A DNA stretch of 9,112 nucleotides from Verrucomicrobiales bacterium. GTDB taxonomy: Bacteria > Verrucomicrobiota > Verrucomicrobiia > Verrucomicrobiales > Verrucomicrobiaceae. The position numbers were made by a program, and so were the translations under genes. Location: positions 1 to 9,112 of the forward strand of contig DMMK01000213.1 in assembly GCA_003453085.1 (NCBI GenBank). Reading direction: 5' to 3'. The notes under the pieces are model-generated. The model was given only the letters and a program-made list of their open reading frames with translations. It was not told the origin of the DNA and made no database searches. This document shows positions 1 through 6,177 of the stretch, piece by piece (the first letter of the stretch is position 1; each line of letters begins with the position of its first letter).

Positions 1-1
1 G

Positions 2-655
2 CCCACCTTTTGCCGTGGCTGGGGCACCCTGCCGTTCGACCGCAGCACACCCGAGCTCACGGCCCATGCCCTGCTGGCCTGGTGGCTGTGGGAAAAAGAG
101 CTGCCTCCCCCGCAGCGGCAAAAGGTGGCCGAGGGCACACACCGAGCCTTAAAGTACCTGCGCCGCACACAGCGCGCCGATGGCTCCTGGATTCCCCTGT
201 GGTTCGGCAATGAACACACCGCCGATGAAGAAAATCCCGTGTATGGGACGGCCCAGGTGGTGGCCTACCTGTGCGGCTGTGAGTCCTTGGCGGTGCAGGC
301 CATGGACCTCATTGAAAGCGGGCGGTGCTACCTGCTGGCCACGCAAAAGACGGATGGCGGCTGGGGTGGGGATCTGCACGCCCCCTCCTCTCTGGAGGAG
401 ACTGCCGTGGCGCTGAATGCCTTGCTCCTGCAGCCCGGCAAAGAGTCCCTGGAATACGCCACCCGAGCCGCACTATGGCTGGTGAATGCCACTCAAAATG
501 GCACGCACTTTCCTGCCGCGCCCATTGGCCTATACTTTGCGCGCTTATGGTACCACGAGCAGCTTTATCCGGTGATCTGGACGCTGCAGGCACTTCGCCG
601 CGTAAAAGCGGTCTTGTCGTCCGTTGATGAACCCGGTACAACCACGCCACCATGA
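2..655 (+). CDS. Squalene-hopene-cyclase-like terpene cyclase, C-terminal part (5' end outside window)
   Basis: The frame is open from base 2 with no start needed, so this is the last 217 residues of a longer protein. Squalene-hopene cyclases fold squalene or related polyprenes into polycyclic triterpenes at the inner membrane. Visible family features are GWGTLPFDRS followed by TAHALLAWW (residues about 6-28), and two QW-type repeats, QRADGSW (57-63) and QKTDGGW (115-121). There is also a YGTAQVV segment, and the C-terminus carries an aromatic-rich PIGLYFARLWYHEQLYPVIW stretch where the family normally ends. The catalytic DxDD motif should lie upstream, outside the window. Between the first QW repeat and YGT there is an insertion (WFGNEHTADEENP) that is absent from classical hopene cyclases. 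I recall it from planctomycete/verrucomicrobial homologues. The stop overlaps the next start (ATGA), which suggests translational coupling. The family is fairly sure; hopene as the product is not. Confidence 0.85.
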   Translation, partial: PTFCRGWGTLPFDRSTPELTAHALLAWWLWEKELPPPQRQKVAEGTHRALKYLRRTQRADGSWIPLWFGNEHTADEENPVYGTAQVVAYLCGCESLAVQAMDLIESGRCYLLATQKTDGGWGGDLHAPSSLEETAVALNALLLQPGKESLEYATRAALWLVNATQNGTHFPAAPIGLYFARLWYHEQLYPVIWTLQALRRVKAVLSSVDEPGTTTPP

Positions 656-1683
656 CCACCTCCCGCCGTACGTTCTTGACCACGCTCGCCTCTTCGGCTG
701 CCGCAGCCTCCACCTTCGCTCGTGACTGGACGGGGCAGATCCCCGAGCGGTATCCAGACCCGGATATCATCGCCCTGGAGCCAGCTTTTTCCAAATACAT
801 CCAGGGAAATTCCCCCATCCGCCGTCTGCATACGGGCATGCTGTGGGCTGAAGGTCCGGCCTGGAATGGCGCAGGCAATTACCTCGTCTGGAGCGACATC
901 CCGAACAATGCGCAGATGCGCTACCTGCCTGAAGATGGACACGTGAGCATGATGCGGAACAATTCCGGCAACAGCAATGGCAACACCTTTGACTGGCAGG
1001 GTCGCCAGATCTCCTGCGAGCACGCAAACCGCCGTGTGACCCGTTATGAACTCAATGGTAAAGTCACCGTTCTCGCCGCCGAATTTGAAGGCAAACCCCT
1101 CAACGCACCGAACGATGCAGTGGTGCATCCCGATGGCGGCGTGTGGTTCACGGACCCTGGCTACGGCAGCATGATGGACTACGAAGGCAACAAGGGCGAA
1201 CTGCATCACAAAGAGGCCGTTTACCGCATCGCCCCCGATGGCAAGATCACCAAGGTCACGGATGCCGAGGCCAAGCCTAACGGATTATGCTTCAGCCCTA
1301 ACTACAAAAAACTGTACGTCGTGGATACAGGCCCCGCCAAAAACATCCGCGTATATGACGTGGTGGATGGGGTGAAGCTGGACGCGGGCAAAGAGTTTGC
1401 CGTGAACAAGGGTGCTCTCACGGACAAAGCAGGCAACGGCGGCTCCGACGGCGTCCGCTGCGACGTGGACGGCAATGTCTGGGCCACGGCCGGGTGGATC
1501 GGCGATGGTTACGATGGCGTGCATGTCTTCTCTCCGGAAGGCCAGCGCATCGGCCTCATCAAGCTTCCCGAAACCGGCAGCAACCTGTGCTTTGGTGGGC
1601 CAAAGCGGAACCGTCTTTTCATCACGGCCAGCCAGTCGTTGTACTCGCTGTATGTGAATACAAACGGCGCGCATTTCTGCTGA
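652..1683 (+). CDS. Tat-exported SMP-30/gluconolactonase-like beta-propeller protein
   Basis: A 343-residue protein of the SMP-30/gluconolactonase/LRE family, six-bladed propellers that use one divalent metal to hydrolyse lactones or related esters. The four expected metal-ligand motifs are present: EGPAW (Glu67), APNDA (Asn154), KPNGL (Asn210) and GGSDGVRCD (Asp266). The motif VWFTDPGYG (164-172) is also typical. The N-terminus has a twin-arginine signal, SRRTFLTTL, then an Ala/Ser-rich stretch with possible cleavage after TFA (residue 23), so the protein should fold in the cytoplasm and act in the periplasm. The ATG overlaps the stop of the cyclase gene (ATGA) and has no clear Shine-Dalgarno sequence, so it is probably translated by coupling. 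The substrate is unknown: homologues near sugar-acid genes act on sugar lactones, but the neighbour here is a terpene cyclase. Confidence 0.9.
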   Translation: MTTSRRTFLTTLASSAAAASTFARDWTGQIPERYPDPDIIALEPAFSKYIQGNSPIRRLHTGMLWAEGPAWNGAGNYLVWSDIPNNAQMRYLPEDGHVSMMRNNSGNSNGNTFDWQGRQISCEHANRRVTRYELNGKVTVLAAEFEGKPLNAPNDAVVHPDGGVWFTDPGYGSMMDYEGNKGELHHKEAVYRIAPDGKITKVTDAEAKPNGLCFSPNYKKLYVVDTGPAKNIRVYDVVDGVKLDAGKEFAVNKGALTDKAGNGGSDGVRCDVDGNVWATAGWIGDGYDGVHVFSPEGQRIGLIKLPETGSNLCFGGPKRNRLFITASQSLYSLYVNTNGAHFC

Positions 1684-1779
1684 GACGGGTCAAACAGATC
1701 AACCCCCAACGCACCCTTTACAAAACTGACCCGCATTTACCTTTGCGATCAGCGGGACGCGGGTGAGGATGGAGACGTT

Positions 1780-1998
1780 ATGCAAACCATCTCTGTTCTC
1801 ATTGGTCTCGTCTGTGCGGCCTTGCTGATCCCCGGCCTGATCCCGCTGCTCGGTTGGACGTTGTGGGCAACGTTGTTCGGGGCACTGATCGGCATCATCT
1901 TTGGCTCATTCCCCAAACGCAAGATCGGCCTAACCATTAACATGGCTGTCGCCCTCATCGCGGCGCTTCGCCTGTTCCTCGGCGGCGGCGTTATTTGA
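1780..1998 (+). CDS. Small hydrophobic membrane protein, function unknown
   Basis: A 72-residue protein made almost entirely of membrane segments, about residues 4-22, 25-43 and 50-68. The second and third are separated by a basic cytoplasmic-type loop, FPKRK. The start is supported by GGAG at 1771-1774, five bases before the ATG, one of the few convincing ribosome binding sites in the window. Glycines and small residues recur in the helices (GALIGIIFG) and the protein ends RLFLGGGVI. I recall similar small proteins with a terminal LxLGGGxI in other Gram-negative bacteria, always uncharacterised; this is memory, not a search. It sits 96 nt after the SMP-30 gene and may be transcribed with it or alone. 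Its last 8 nt overlap the end of the convergent glycosylase gene. Confidence 0.75.
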   Translation: MQTISVLIGLVCAALLIPGLIPLLGWTLWATLFGALIGIIFGSFPKRKIGLTINMAVALIAALRLFLGGGVI

Positions 1999-2590
1999 TC
2001 GGCACTTTGACTCGCCCGTGCTTCACACTCACGTGAGGATTATCACGGGCGAGAAAGCGCCAGGGGAAATCTGCCGCCTGGCTGATGCCCACACGTACAT
2101 CGCTTAGGACTTCGAGGCTCTCGGGCCCTGAGCGTAGGCCGCAGCCTTTCAGCCTGCGACTACCTGTCATAGGGGCTCCATGATGGATACCCCCGATGCC
2201 GAGCGCGAGAGCAAGCTTGCCTGGGCCGGAGCAAAGGTCCGTCACCTTCGGGCGTTGCCGACGCTGCTGCATTTCGCCGATCCCCAGGCGTGGATCAAGA
2301 GCGCGGATGAGGATGAGGCCATCGCGCTCCCCGCCTTTTACCAGAAGGTTAAACAGCCAGTACATGCCGTAATTAAAATAGACGTAGGCCGTGCCGGGAG
2401 CCTGACTTTTCACAAACTCGCGCGCGCTGGGCCGGGTGGCGGTGTGGCAGGCGGGATCGCCCTCCACGGCATAGGCCTCGGTCTCCACAATGATCCCTGA
2501 GCAGCCCTGCCAGACGAGCTCCACTCCGATTAGGTCGCGGGCCACGGTGAGCACGTCGCGCTTAAAATAATCGTTGGTTAGGAAAGCCAT
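1991..2590 (-). CDS. 3-methyladenine DNA glycosylase (AAG/MPG family)
   Basis: A 199-residue monofunctional base-excision enzyme that flips out and removes alkylated purines such as 3-methyladenine. The family fold is shown by IVETEAY, where Glu38 matches the catalytic Glu125 and Tyr40 matches Tyr127 of human AAG. His49 matches His136, and AYVYFNYGMYWLFN carries Tyr71, the intercalating Tyr74 and Asn81 (human 159, 162, 169). ILIRALDP and LCSGPGKLALALGI follow in the usual order. The start MAFLTNDYF is preferred because it lies two bases after the stop of the NIF3-like gene and the family begins just before the FxRD..VARDLIG segment. An upstream in-frame ATG at 2626 would add 12 residues inside that gene. 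It is the last gene of the - strand run and probably housekeeping DNA repair, transcribed by read-through. Confidence 0.93.
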   Translation of the reverse strand: MAFLTNDYFKRDVLTVARDLIGVELVWQGCSGIIVETEAYAVEGDPACHTATRPSAREFVKSQAPGTAYVYFNYGMYWLFNLLVKGGERDGLILIRALDPRLGIGEMQQRRQRPKVTDLCSGPGKLALALGIGGIHHGAPMTGSRRLKGCGLRSGPESLEVLSDVRVGISQAADFPWRFLARDNPHVSVKHGRVKVPIK

Positions 2591-2592
2591 GA

Positions 2593-3351
2593 TTACAGGC
2601 CCGTGGGGTGATCCACAAACGTCCACGGGAGGCCGAACTGGTCCTGGAGATGCTGGGCCAGGGCTTTGACGCCGAAGGTCTCGGTGGCGTAGTGGCCGCC
2701 GTAGAGGACATTGATGCCCAGTTCTTCCGCCAGGGTATAGCTCCAGTGCGGACCTTCCCCGGTGATGAAGGTATCCACCCCGGCACTCGCGGCGGCAGCG
2801 ACTTCAGACCCGGAACCTCCGGAGGAGATGCCGATCTTGCGCGTGATCTTGGGCCCCGCAGCGCAGACGTGCACGCGCCCGCCGTCCAGGGCTGAGCTGA
2901 AGCGGGAGATGACTTCCTCCAAAGGAAGCTCGGCCTCGCAGGTGACCCCCACGGCCATGCCTTTGTAATCCAGGAACCCACCGCTAGGTTGCAACTGCAT
3001 GGCCTGGGCGATCTGCGCGTTGTTGCCTAACTGAGGATGCACATCCAAAGGCAGGTGGACACTGTAAATGGCCAAGTTGTTTTCCAAGGCCAGGCTCAGG
3101 CGCTCAAACGTGGCACCTGTCCACGGCTGCAGGCCGCTCCAAAACATGCCGTGATGGACGATGAGCAGATCCGCCCCGGCGGCGATGGCCTTTTTCACCA
3201 CGGGCAAAGTGGCATCCACAGCCGCGACGACATGACTCACTTCACCTGGGCGATTGGCCAGTTGCAGGCCATTCACGGCGGGAGAGTAATCTGGCAGCTC
3301 GCGGATGCGCAGGAGGGTATCGAGGTGGGCCGTGAGGTCAGTCAGCTTCAT
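2593..3351 (-). CDS. NIF3/DUF34 dinuclear metal-binding protein (YbgI-like)
   Basis: A 252-residue protein of the NIF3/DUF34 family, toroidal hexamers with a two-metal site in each subunit; GTP cyclohydrolase I type 2 annotations exist for the family but the physiological role is unsettled. All expected metal ligands are visible: His66 and His67 in VHHGMFW, Asp103 in LPLDVHP, and the His220/Glu224 pair in GGHYATETFG, matching the H63/H64/D101/H215/E219 set of E. coli YbgI. NGLQL (28-31 region) and AVDAT (44-48) are further family hallmarks. The length is that of the short form without the central PII/CutA-like insertion. No strong ribosome binding site precedes the ATG. It lies 47 nt after the LolA-like gene and 2 nt before the glycosylase gene, suggesting coupled translation of the pair. 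Confidence 0.93.
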   Translation of the reverse strand: MKLTDLTAHLDTLLRIRELPDYSPAVNGLQLANRPGEVSHVVAAVDATLPVVKKAIAAGADLLIVHHGMFWSGLQPWTGATFERLSLALENNLAIYSVHLPLDVHPQLGNNAQIAQAMQLQPSGGFLDYKGMAVGVTCEAELPLEEVISRFSSALDGGRVHVCAAGPKITRKIGISSGGSGSEVAAAASAGVDTFITGEGPHWSYTLAEELGINVLYGGHYATETFGVKALAQHLQDQFGLPWTFVDHPTGL

Positions 3352-3398
3352 GGGGCTAACAGATCATGGTTGAGGCCGGGGCTCCACCAGATTTCACC

Positions 3399-4184
3399 TC
3401 ACTTCGGCGTCGTCAGCACCTTCAGACCTTCGGGGGTGAAGTCAGCGTCGGTCAAGGTGACTCCATGTTTGATGCGCGAGCCTTCCATCACGGTACCGCT
3501 GCCGCTGGACCCAGCGCGGGTGATGCTGAGGCTGGCGGGGAGATGGCGGTCCAGATCATCTTTTTCCACGCGGGTGGTCTCCATGCGGACGACCACTTGG
3601 CCTGCGGCATTGTACTTTTCCACCCGCAGGGGCACGCGGCGTTTGGGGTCAATCCAGCTTTTCACCGAAGCGTAGCTGGAGCGCTCTGAGGAGCCGGGTT
3701 TGGACTCTAAAATCTGGCAGTTCACGCGACCGATGTCTTCGGTGCCTACGAGGGTTTGCTGGCTCCAGCCGAAGAAGTTTTCGATCAAGTCCTCGTAGGT
3801 CAGGTCACTGCCAAAGAGGCCTTCTTTGAGCTGCGCAGCCGAGAGGGATTTGACGCTGTCAGGCGGGACAAAAAGGGTGCCGCGTGCGGCCTGGCCACTG
3901 GGCTTGCGCAGCAGGACGGACTCGCCTTTGCGCTCTTTGGGAAACAGGATCTGGTACACTAGGTCGGAGCCGGCCTGGGTGTGACGTTCTTTGGTCTGGA
4001 TCTGGATGGCCCCGCCGCCATTCACCTCCAGCCGCAGCCGCACGTAGGCCGTGCCATCGAGGCGATCCGCATTCAGGCGTGCTGCCAGTTCAGCAGCTGT
4101 GGCAGGATTCTCAGCAGCAACGGAGGTTACCAGGGCTGACCAGCCAATGGCCAGCAGCACAAAAGAAAGGGGGAACGTCTTCAT
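3399..4184 (-). CDS. LolA-like outer-membrane lipoprotein-sorting/periplasmic carrier protein
   Basis: About 261 residues with a cleavable Sec signal peptide (MKTF, hydrophobic core to about residue 20, probable cleavage after SVAA at 24) and no lipobox cysteine, so a soluble periplasmic protein is predicted. The mature part resembles the LolA-like family annotated as outer membrane lipoprotein-sorting proteins: an N-terminal helix (TAAELAARL), then an RLRLEVNGGG strand and many alternating beta segments. Further landmarks are DLTYEDLIENFFGW, the SWIDPKRRVPLRVEKYNAAGQ segment and a C-terminal FTPEGLKVL. Such proteins form an open half-barrel that shields acyl chains. It follows the ABC permease, as expected for an extraction-plus-carrier system. 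An in-frame ATG at 4196 with a weak GAG upstream is an equally plausible start; an open frame reaches 4301 but would bury the signal peptide. Cargo (lipoprotein or lipid) is unknown. Confidence 0.78.
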   Translation of the reverse strand: MKTFPLSFVLLAIGWSALVTSVAAENPATAAELAARLNADRLDGTAYVRLRLEVNGGGAIQIQTKERHTQAGSDLVYQILFPKERKGESVLLRKPSGQAARGTLFVPPDSVKSLSAAQLKEGLFGSDLTYEDLIENFFGWSQQTLVGTEDIGRVNCQILESKPGSSERSSYASVKSWIDPKRRVPLRVEKYNAAGQVVVRMETTRVEKDDLDRHLPASLSITRAGSSGSGTVMEGSRIKHGVTLTDADFTPEGLKVLTTPK

Positions 4185-4284
4185 GGTGAAAGGCATCGTT
4201 TCTCGCGTCCATCTTGCACGCGTGGGTTCGGGGATTGTATCGGGACCCGTGCGAGGAAAAAGGAAAATGTGTGGCTGGTGGGTA

Positions 4285-4293
4285 CCCCCCCCC
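4285..4293 (-). repeat. G9 homopolymer tract directly after the permease stop codon
   Basis: Nine consecutive C on the + strand (G on the coding strand) start directly after the TGA stop of the ABC permease gene. It is the longest homopolymer I noticed in the window and lies in the largest gap of the - strand gene run. It does not interrupt any gene with the starts chosen here, so it may be neutral. Confidence 0.7.
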
Positions 4294-5409
4294 TCACCCA
4301 TTCAGCGCAGCGGCGGGATTCAGGCGGGAGCTGCGCCAGGCGGGGTAGAGGCCGCTGAGGACACCTACGACGACGGCGATGGCCACCGCTTTGAGTAAGA
4401 GAGAGGGGCTGAGGTCGGGCTCCAGCAGGCCTTTGATGGCGGGCGCGTTTTGCATGGCCTCCACCCCCAGGATGCCGAGCAGGACACCGCCGATCCCGCC
4501 GGCGAATCCCAGCAGGGCGGACTCCCACAGCACCATGCGCACGATGCGGCTGCGCTTCCAGCCCAGGGCGAGGAGCACGCAGATTTCCTGCTTCCGTTCA
4601 AAGACGGTCATGAGCATGGTGTTCATCACGCCCAGCACGCCCACCAGCACGGCCAGCAAGGAGGTGCCCCAGCTCATGGCGCGGATCATTTTGTAGCCTT
4701 GGCTGTTGTTAAAATGTTGGGCCACAGAAACGGCGCGCACTTCAGGGGCCACTTTGTTGATCTCCGCACACAAGGCCTGCAGTTGCTCCTCCGTCATGCC
4801 GGGCTGGGCGCGCACGTCCACCACGTTGATCTTGCCCTCGCTGGCCATCAGCGTTTGAAAAACGGGCAGCGCCAGGATGATGGAACCATCCTCCACCAGG
4901 GCACCACCATTGACGATGCCCACCACGGCGAGCTCGGTGGCCTCGACTTGCAGGGTGTCTCCCACTTTCTTTTTCAGCACTTCAGCGGCGGTTTGTCCCA
5001 GCACCACGGCCTGCTCATTTTTATCCTTCGGCAGGCGACCTGAGGTGACCGTCAGCTTATCCCAGGTGAAGCCGCCCCACTCGCGGGCAGAGACCATGAT
5101 CATATCAGCCTCTTCCACGCTCATGAGTTCCACCATGAGCATGCAGGTGGCGGAAACTTGCGGCAGTTTGGCGATGCGATCCCGCACCGTGGGACTGAAA
5201 GGCTTGGGCACCATCGCGCCGCCCATGTTGCTGACCACGATGTCCGTCCCGCGTGCCTTCAGGCCGGTGGCCCAGCTTTTTTCAAAGCCCTCTGAAATGC
5301 CCACCAGAGCCACCACTGCGGCGATGCCGATAGAGATGCCCACCAGGGTGAGGGCGGTGCGCACGCGGCGGCGGAGTAGGCCACGAAGCACGATGGTGAA
5401 GAAATTCAT
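4294..5409 (-). CDS. ABC transporter permease, MacB/LolC (FtsX-like) type
   Basis: A 371-residue type VII ABC permease. One N-terminal transmembrane helix (about 18-40, in TALTLVGISIGIAAVVALVG) is followed by a large periplasmic MacB-like domain (about 45-240). Three C-terminal helices follow (about 247-268, 295-315, 337-357). The loop FERKQEICVLLALGWKR (about 269-286) is the conserved cytoplasmic coupling segment that contacts the ATPase, and YPAWRSSRLNPAAALNG is the typical family C-terminus. Such proteins do not form a channel; they transmit ATP-driven motion to the periplasm to extrude lipoproteins (Lol), peptides or lipids. There is a single permease, so a homodimer is likely. It starts 6 nt after the ATPase gene, and a LolA-like gene follows. 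No membrane-fusion protein of the MacA type is encoded nearby, which fits a Lol-like mechanism better than a tripartite pump. Confidence 0.92.
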   Translation of the reverse strand: MNFFTIVLRGLLRRRVRTALTLVGISIGIAAVVALVGISEGFEKSWATGLKARGTDIVVSNMGGAMVPKPFSPTVRDRIAKLPQVSATCMLMVELMSVEEADMIMVSAREWGGFTWDKLTVTSGRLPKDKNEQAVVLGQTAAEVLKKKVGDTLQVEATELAVVGIVNGGALVEDGSIILALPVFQTLMASEGKINVVDVRAQPGMTEEQLQALCAEINKVAPEVRAVSVAQHFNNSQGYKMIRAMSWGTSLLAVLVGVLGVMNTMLMTVFERKQEICVLLALGWKRSRIVRMVLWESALLGFAGGIGGVLLGILGVEAMQNAPAIKGLLEPDLSPSLLLKAVAIAVVVGVLSGLYPAWRSSRLNPAAALNG

Positions 5410-5415
5410 AATTCG

Positions 5416-6144
5416 TTAGGCTTGGGCTGGAGTCACCGCTGGCAGGGCACCGTCGGAGACCACCTGGCCGTCCTTCATCAAAATCGTGCGGGTGGCCAGA
5501 CGGGCGATGCCGAGATCGTGCGCCACCATCACCAGCGTCATCTTTTGCTCCTCATGCAGCTTTACCAGCAGGTCCAGCACCTGGGCAGCATTGTGGCTGT
5601 CTAGATTGCCTGTCGGTTCATCCGCCAGCAGCACGGAGGGGCGATTCGCCAAGCTGCGGGCGATGGCCACGCGCTGGCGTTCACCGCCGGAAAGTTTGCC
5701 GGGGAAATGGTGGATGCGATGGCCCAGACCTACCTGCTCCAGCAGTTCCACCGCACGGTCACGCCGCTCCTTCAGACTCAGTTTCCCCTCAAACATGGGG
5801 ATCTGTACATTTTCCACCGCCGTGTAGGTGGGCAGCAGGTGAAAGGCCTGGAAGATGAAGCCAATCTCATGCGCGCGATAGGCCGCCGGGTCTGCCACGT
5901 CCGGCAAAGACAGACCGCGATAATTTAGCGTGCCGGCCGCCGGACGATCCAGCGCACCGAGCATTTGCAGGAGGGTGCTTTTGCCACAGCCGCTGGGGCC
6001 CGTGATGGCCACAAATTCACCGGCTTTGACCTGGAAGCTGACGCCACGCAGGGCCTGCACCTGACCGCCGTCGTAGTCTTTTTTCAGGCCGATGGCTTCG
6101 TAAACCAAAGACGCAGCGCTGGGGGACGGGGGAGGGGCACTCAT
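5416..6144 (-). CDS. ABC transporter ATP-binding protein, LolD/MacB type
   Basis: A 242-residue nucleotide-binding subunit with all motifs intact: Walker A GPSGCGKST (49-57), Q-loop FIFQAFHLLP (Gln99), signature LSGGERQ (151-157), Walker B VLLADEP (171-177) followed by TGNLD, and the switch His209 in VAHD. The FQxFHLLP and TAVENVQIPM segments are typical of the LolD/MacB/FtsE group that pairs with FtsX-like permeases, such as the one encoded 6 nt downstream. The ATG at 6144 gives a normal N-terminus (MSAPPPSP, then YEAIGLKKDY); a GTG at 6171 would add nine atypical residues. No ribosome binding site is evident for either. The gene lies 33 nt after the desaturase gene, which puts the transporter in the same transcription unit as the biosynthetic genes. 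Confidence 0.95.
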   Translation of the reverse strand: MSAPPPSPSAASLVYEAIGLKKDYDGGQVQALRGVSFQVKAGEFVAITGPSGCGKSTLLQMLGALDRPAAGTLNYRGLSLPDVADPAAYRAHEIGFIFQAFHLLPTYTAVENVQIPMFEGKLSLKERRDRAVELLEQVGLGHRIHHFPGKLSGGERQRVAIARSLANRPSVLLADEPTGNLDSHNAAQVLDLLVKLHEEQKMTLVMVAHDLGIARLATRTILMKDGQVVSDGALPAVTPAQA

Positions 6145-6177
6145 CAGGTGGAAAGGAAAGAACAAGCACACCGCAGC

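Noticed and set aside
1686..1733. Inverted repeat CGGGTCA / TGACCCG between the SMP-30 gene and the small membrane protein gene
   Set aside because: The 7-base arms are separated by 34 bases and no T-run follows, so it is neither a convincing terminator nor a clear operator.
2591..2626. Upstream glycosylase start at 2626
   Set aside because: The extra 12 residues are read entirely from the end of the NIF3-like gene in another frame and do not match the family; the ATG at 2590 fits the tight gene junction.
4234..4262. Possible promoter for the LolA-like gene: TACAAT on the - strand in the 109-nt gap
   Set aside because: No acceptable -35 hexamer lies 16-18 bases upstream (only a T-rich stretch), and one hexamer match is expected by chance.
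4185..4301. Extended start of the LolA-like gene at 4301 (MGEGGGTHQ...)
   Set aside because: It would place about 39 atypical residues before a textbook signal peptide and overlap the permease stop; starts at 4184 or 4196 are much better.
4450..5043. Long His-rich + strand frame opposite the ABC permease gene
   Set aside because: It is a complementary-strand shadow of the permease gene; the His/Gln richness comes from reading GC-rich permease codons in reverse.
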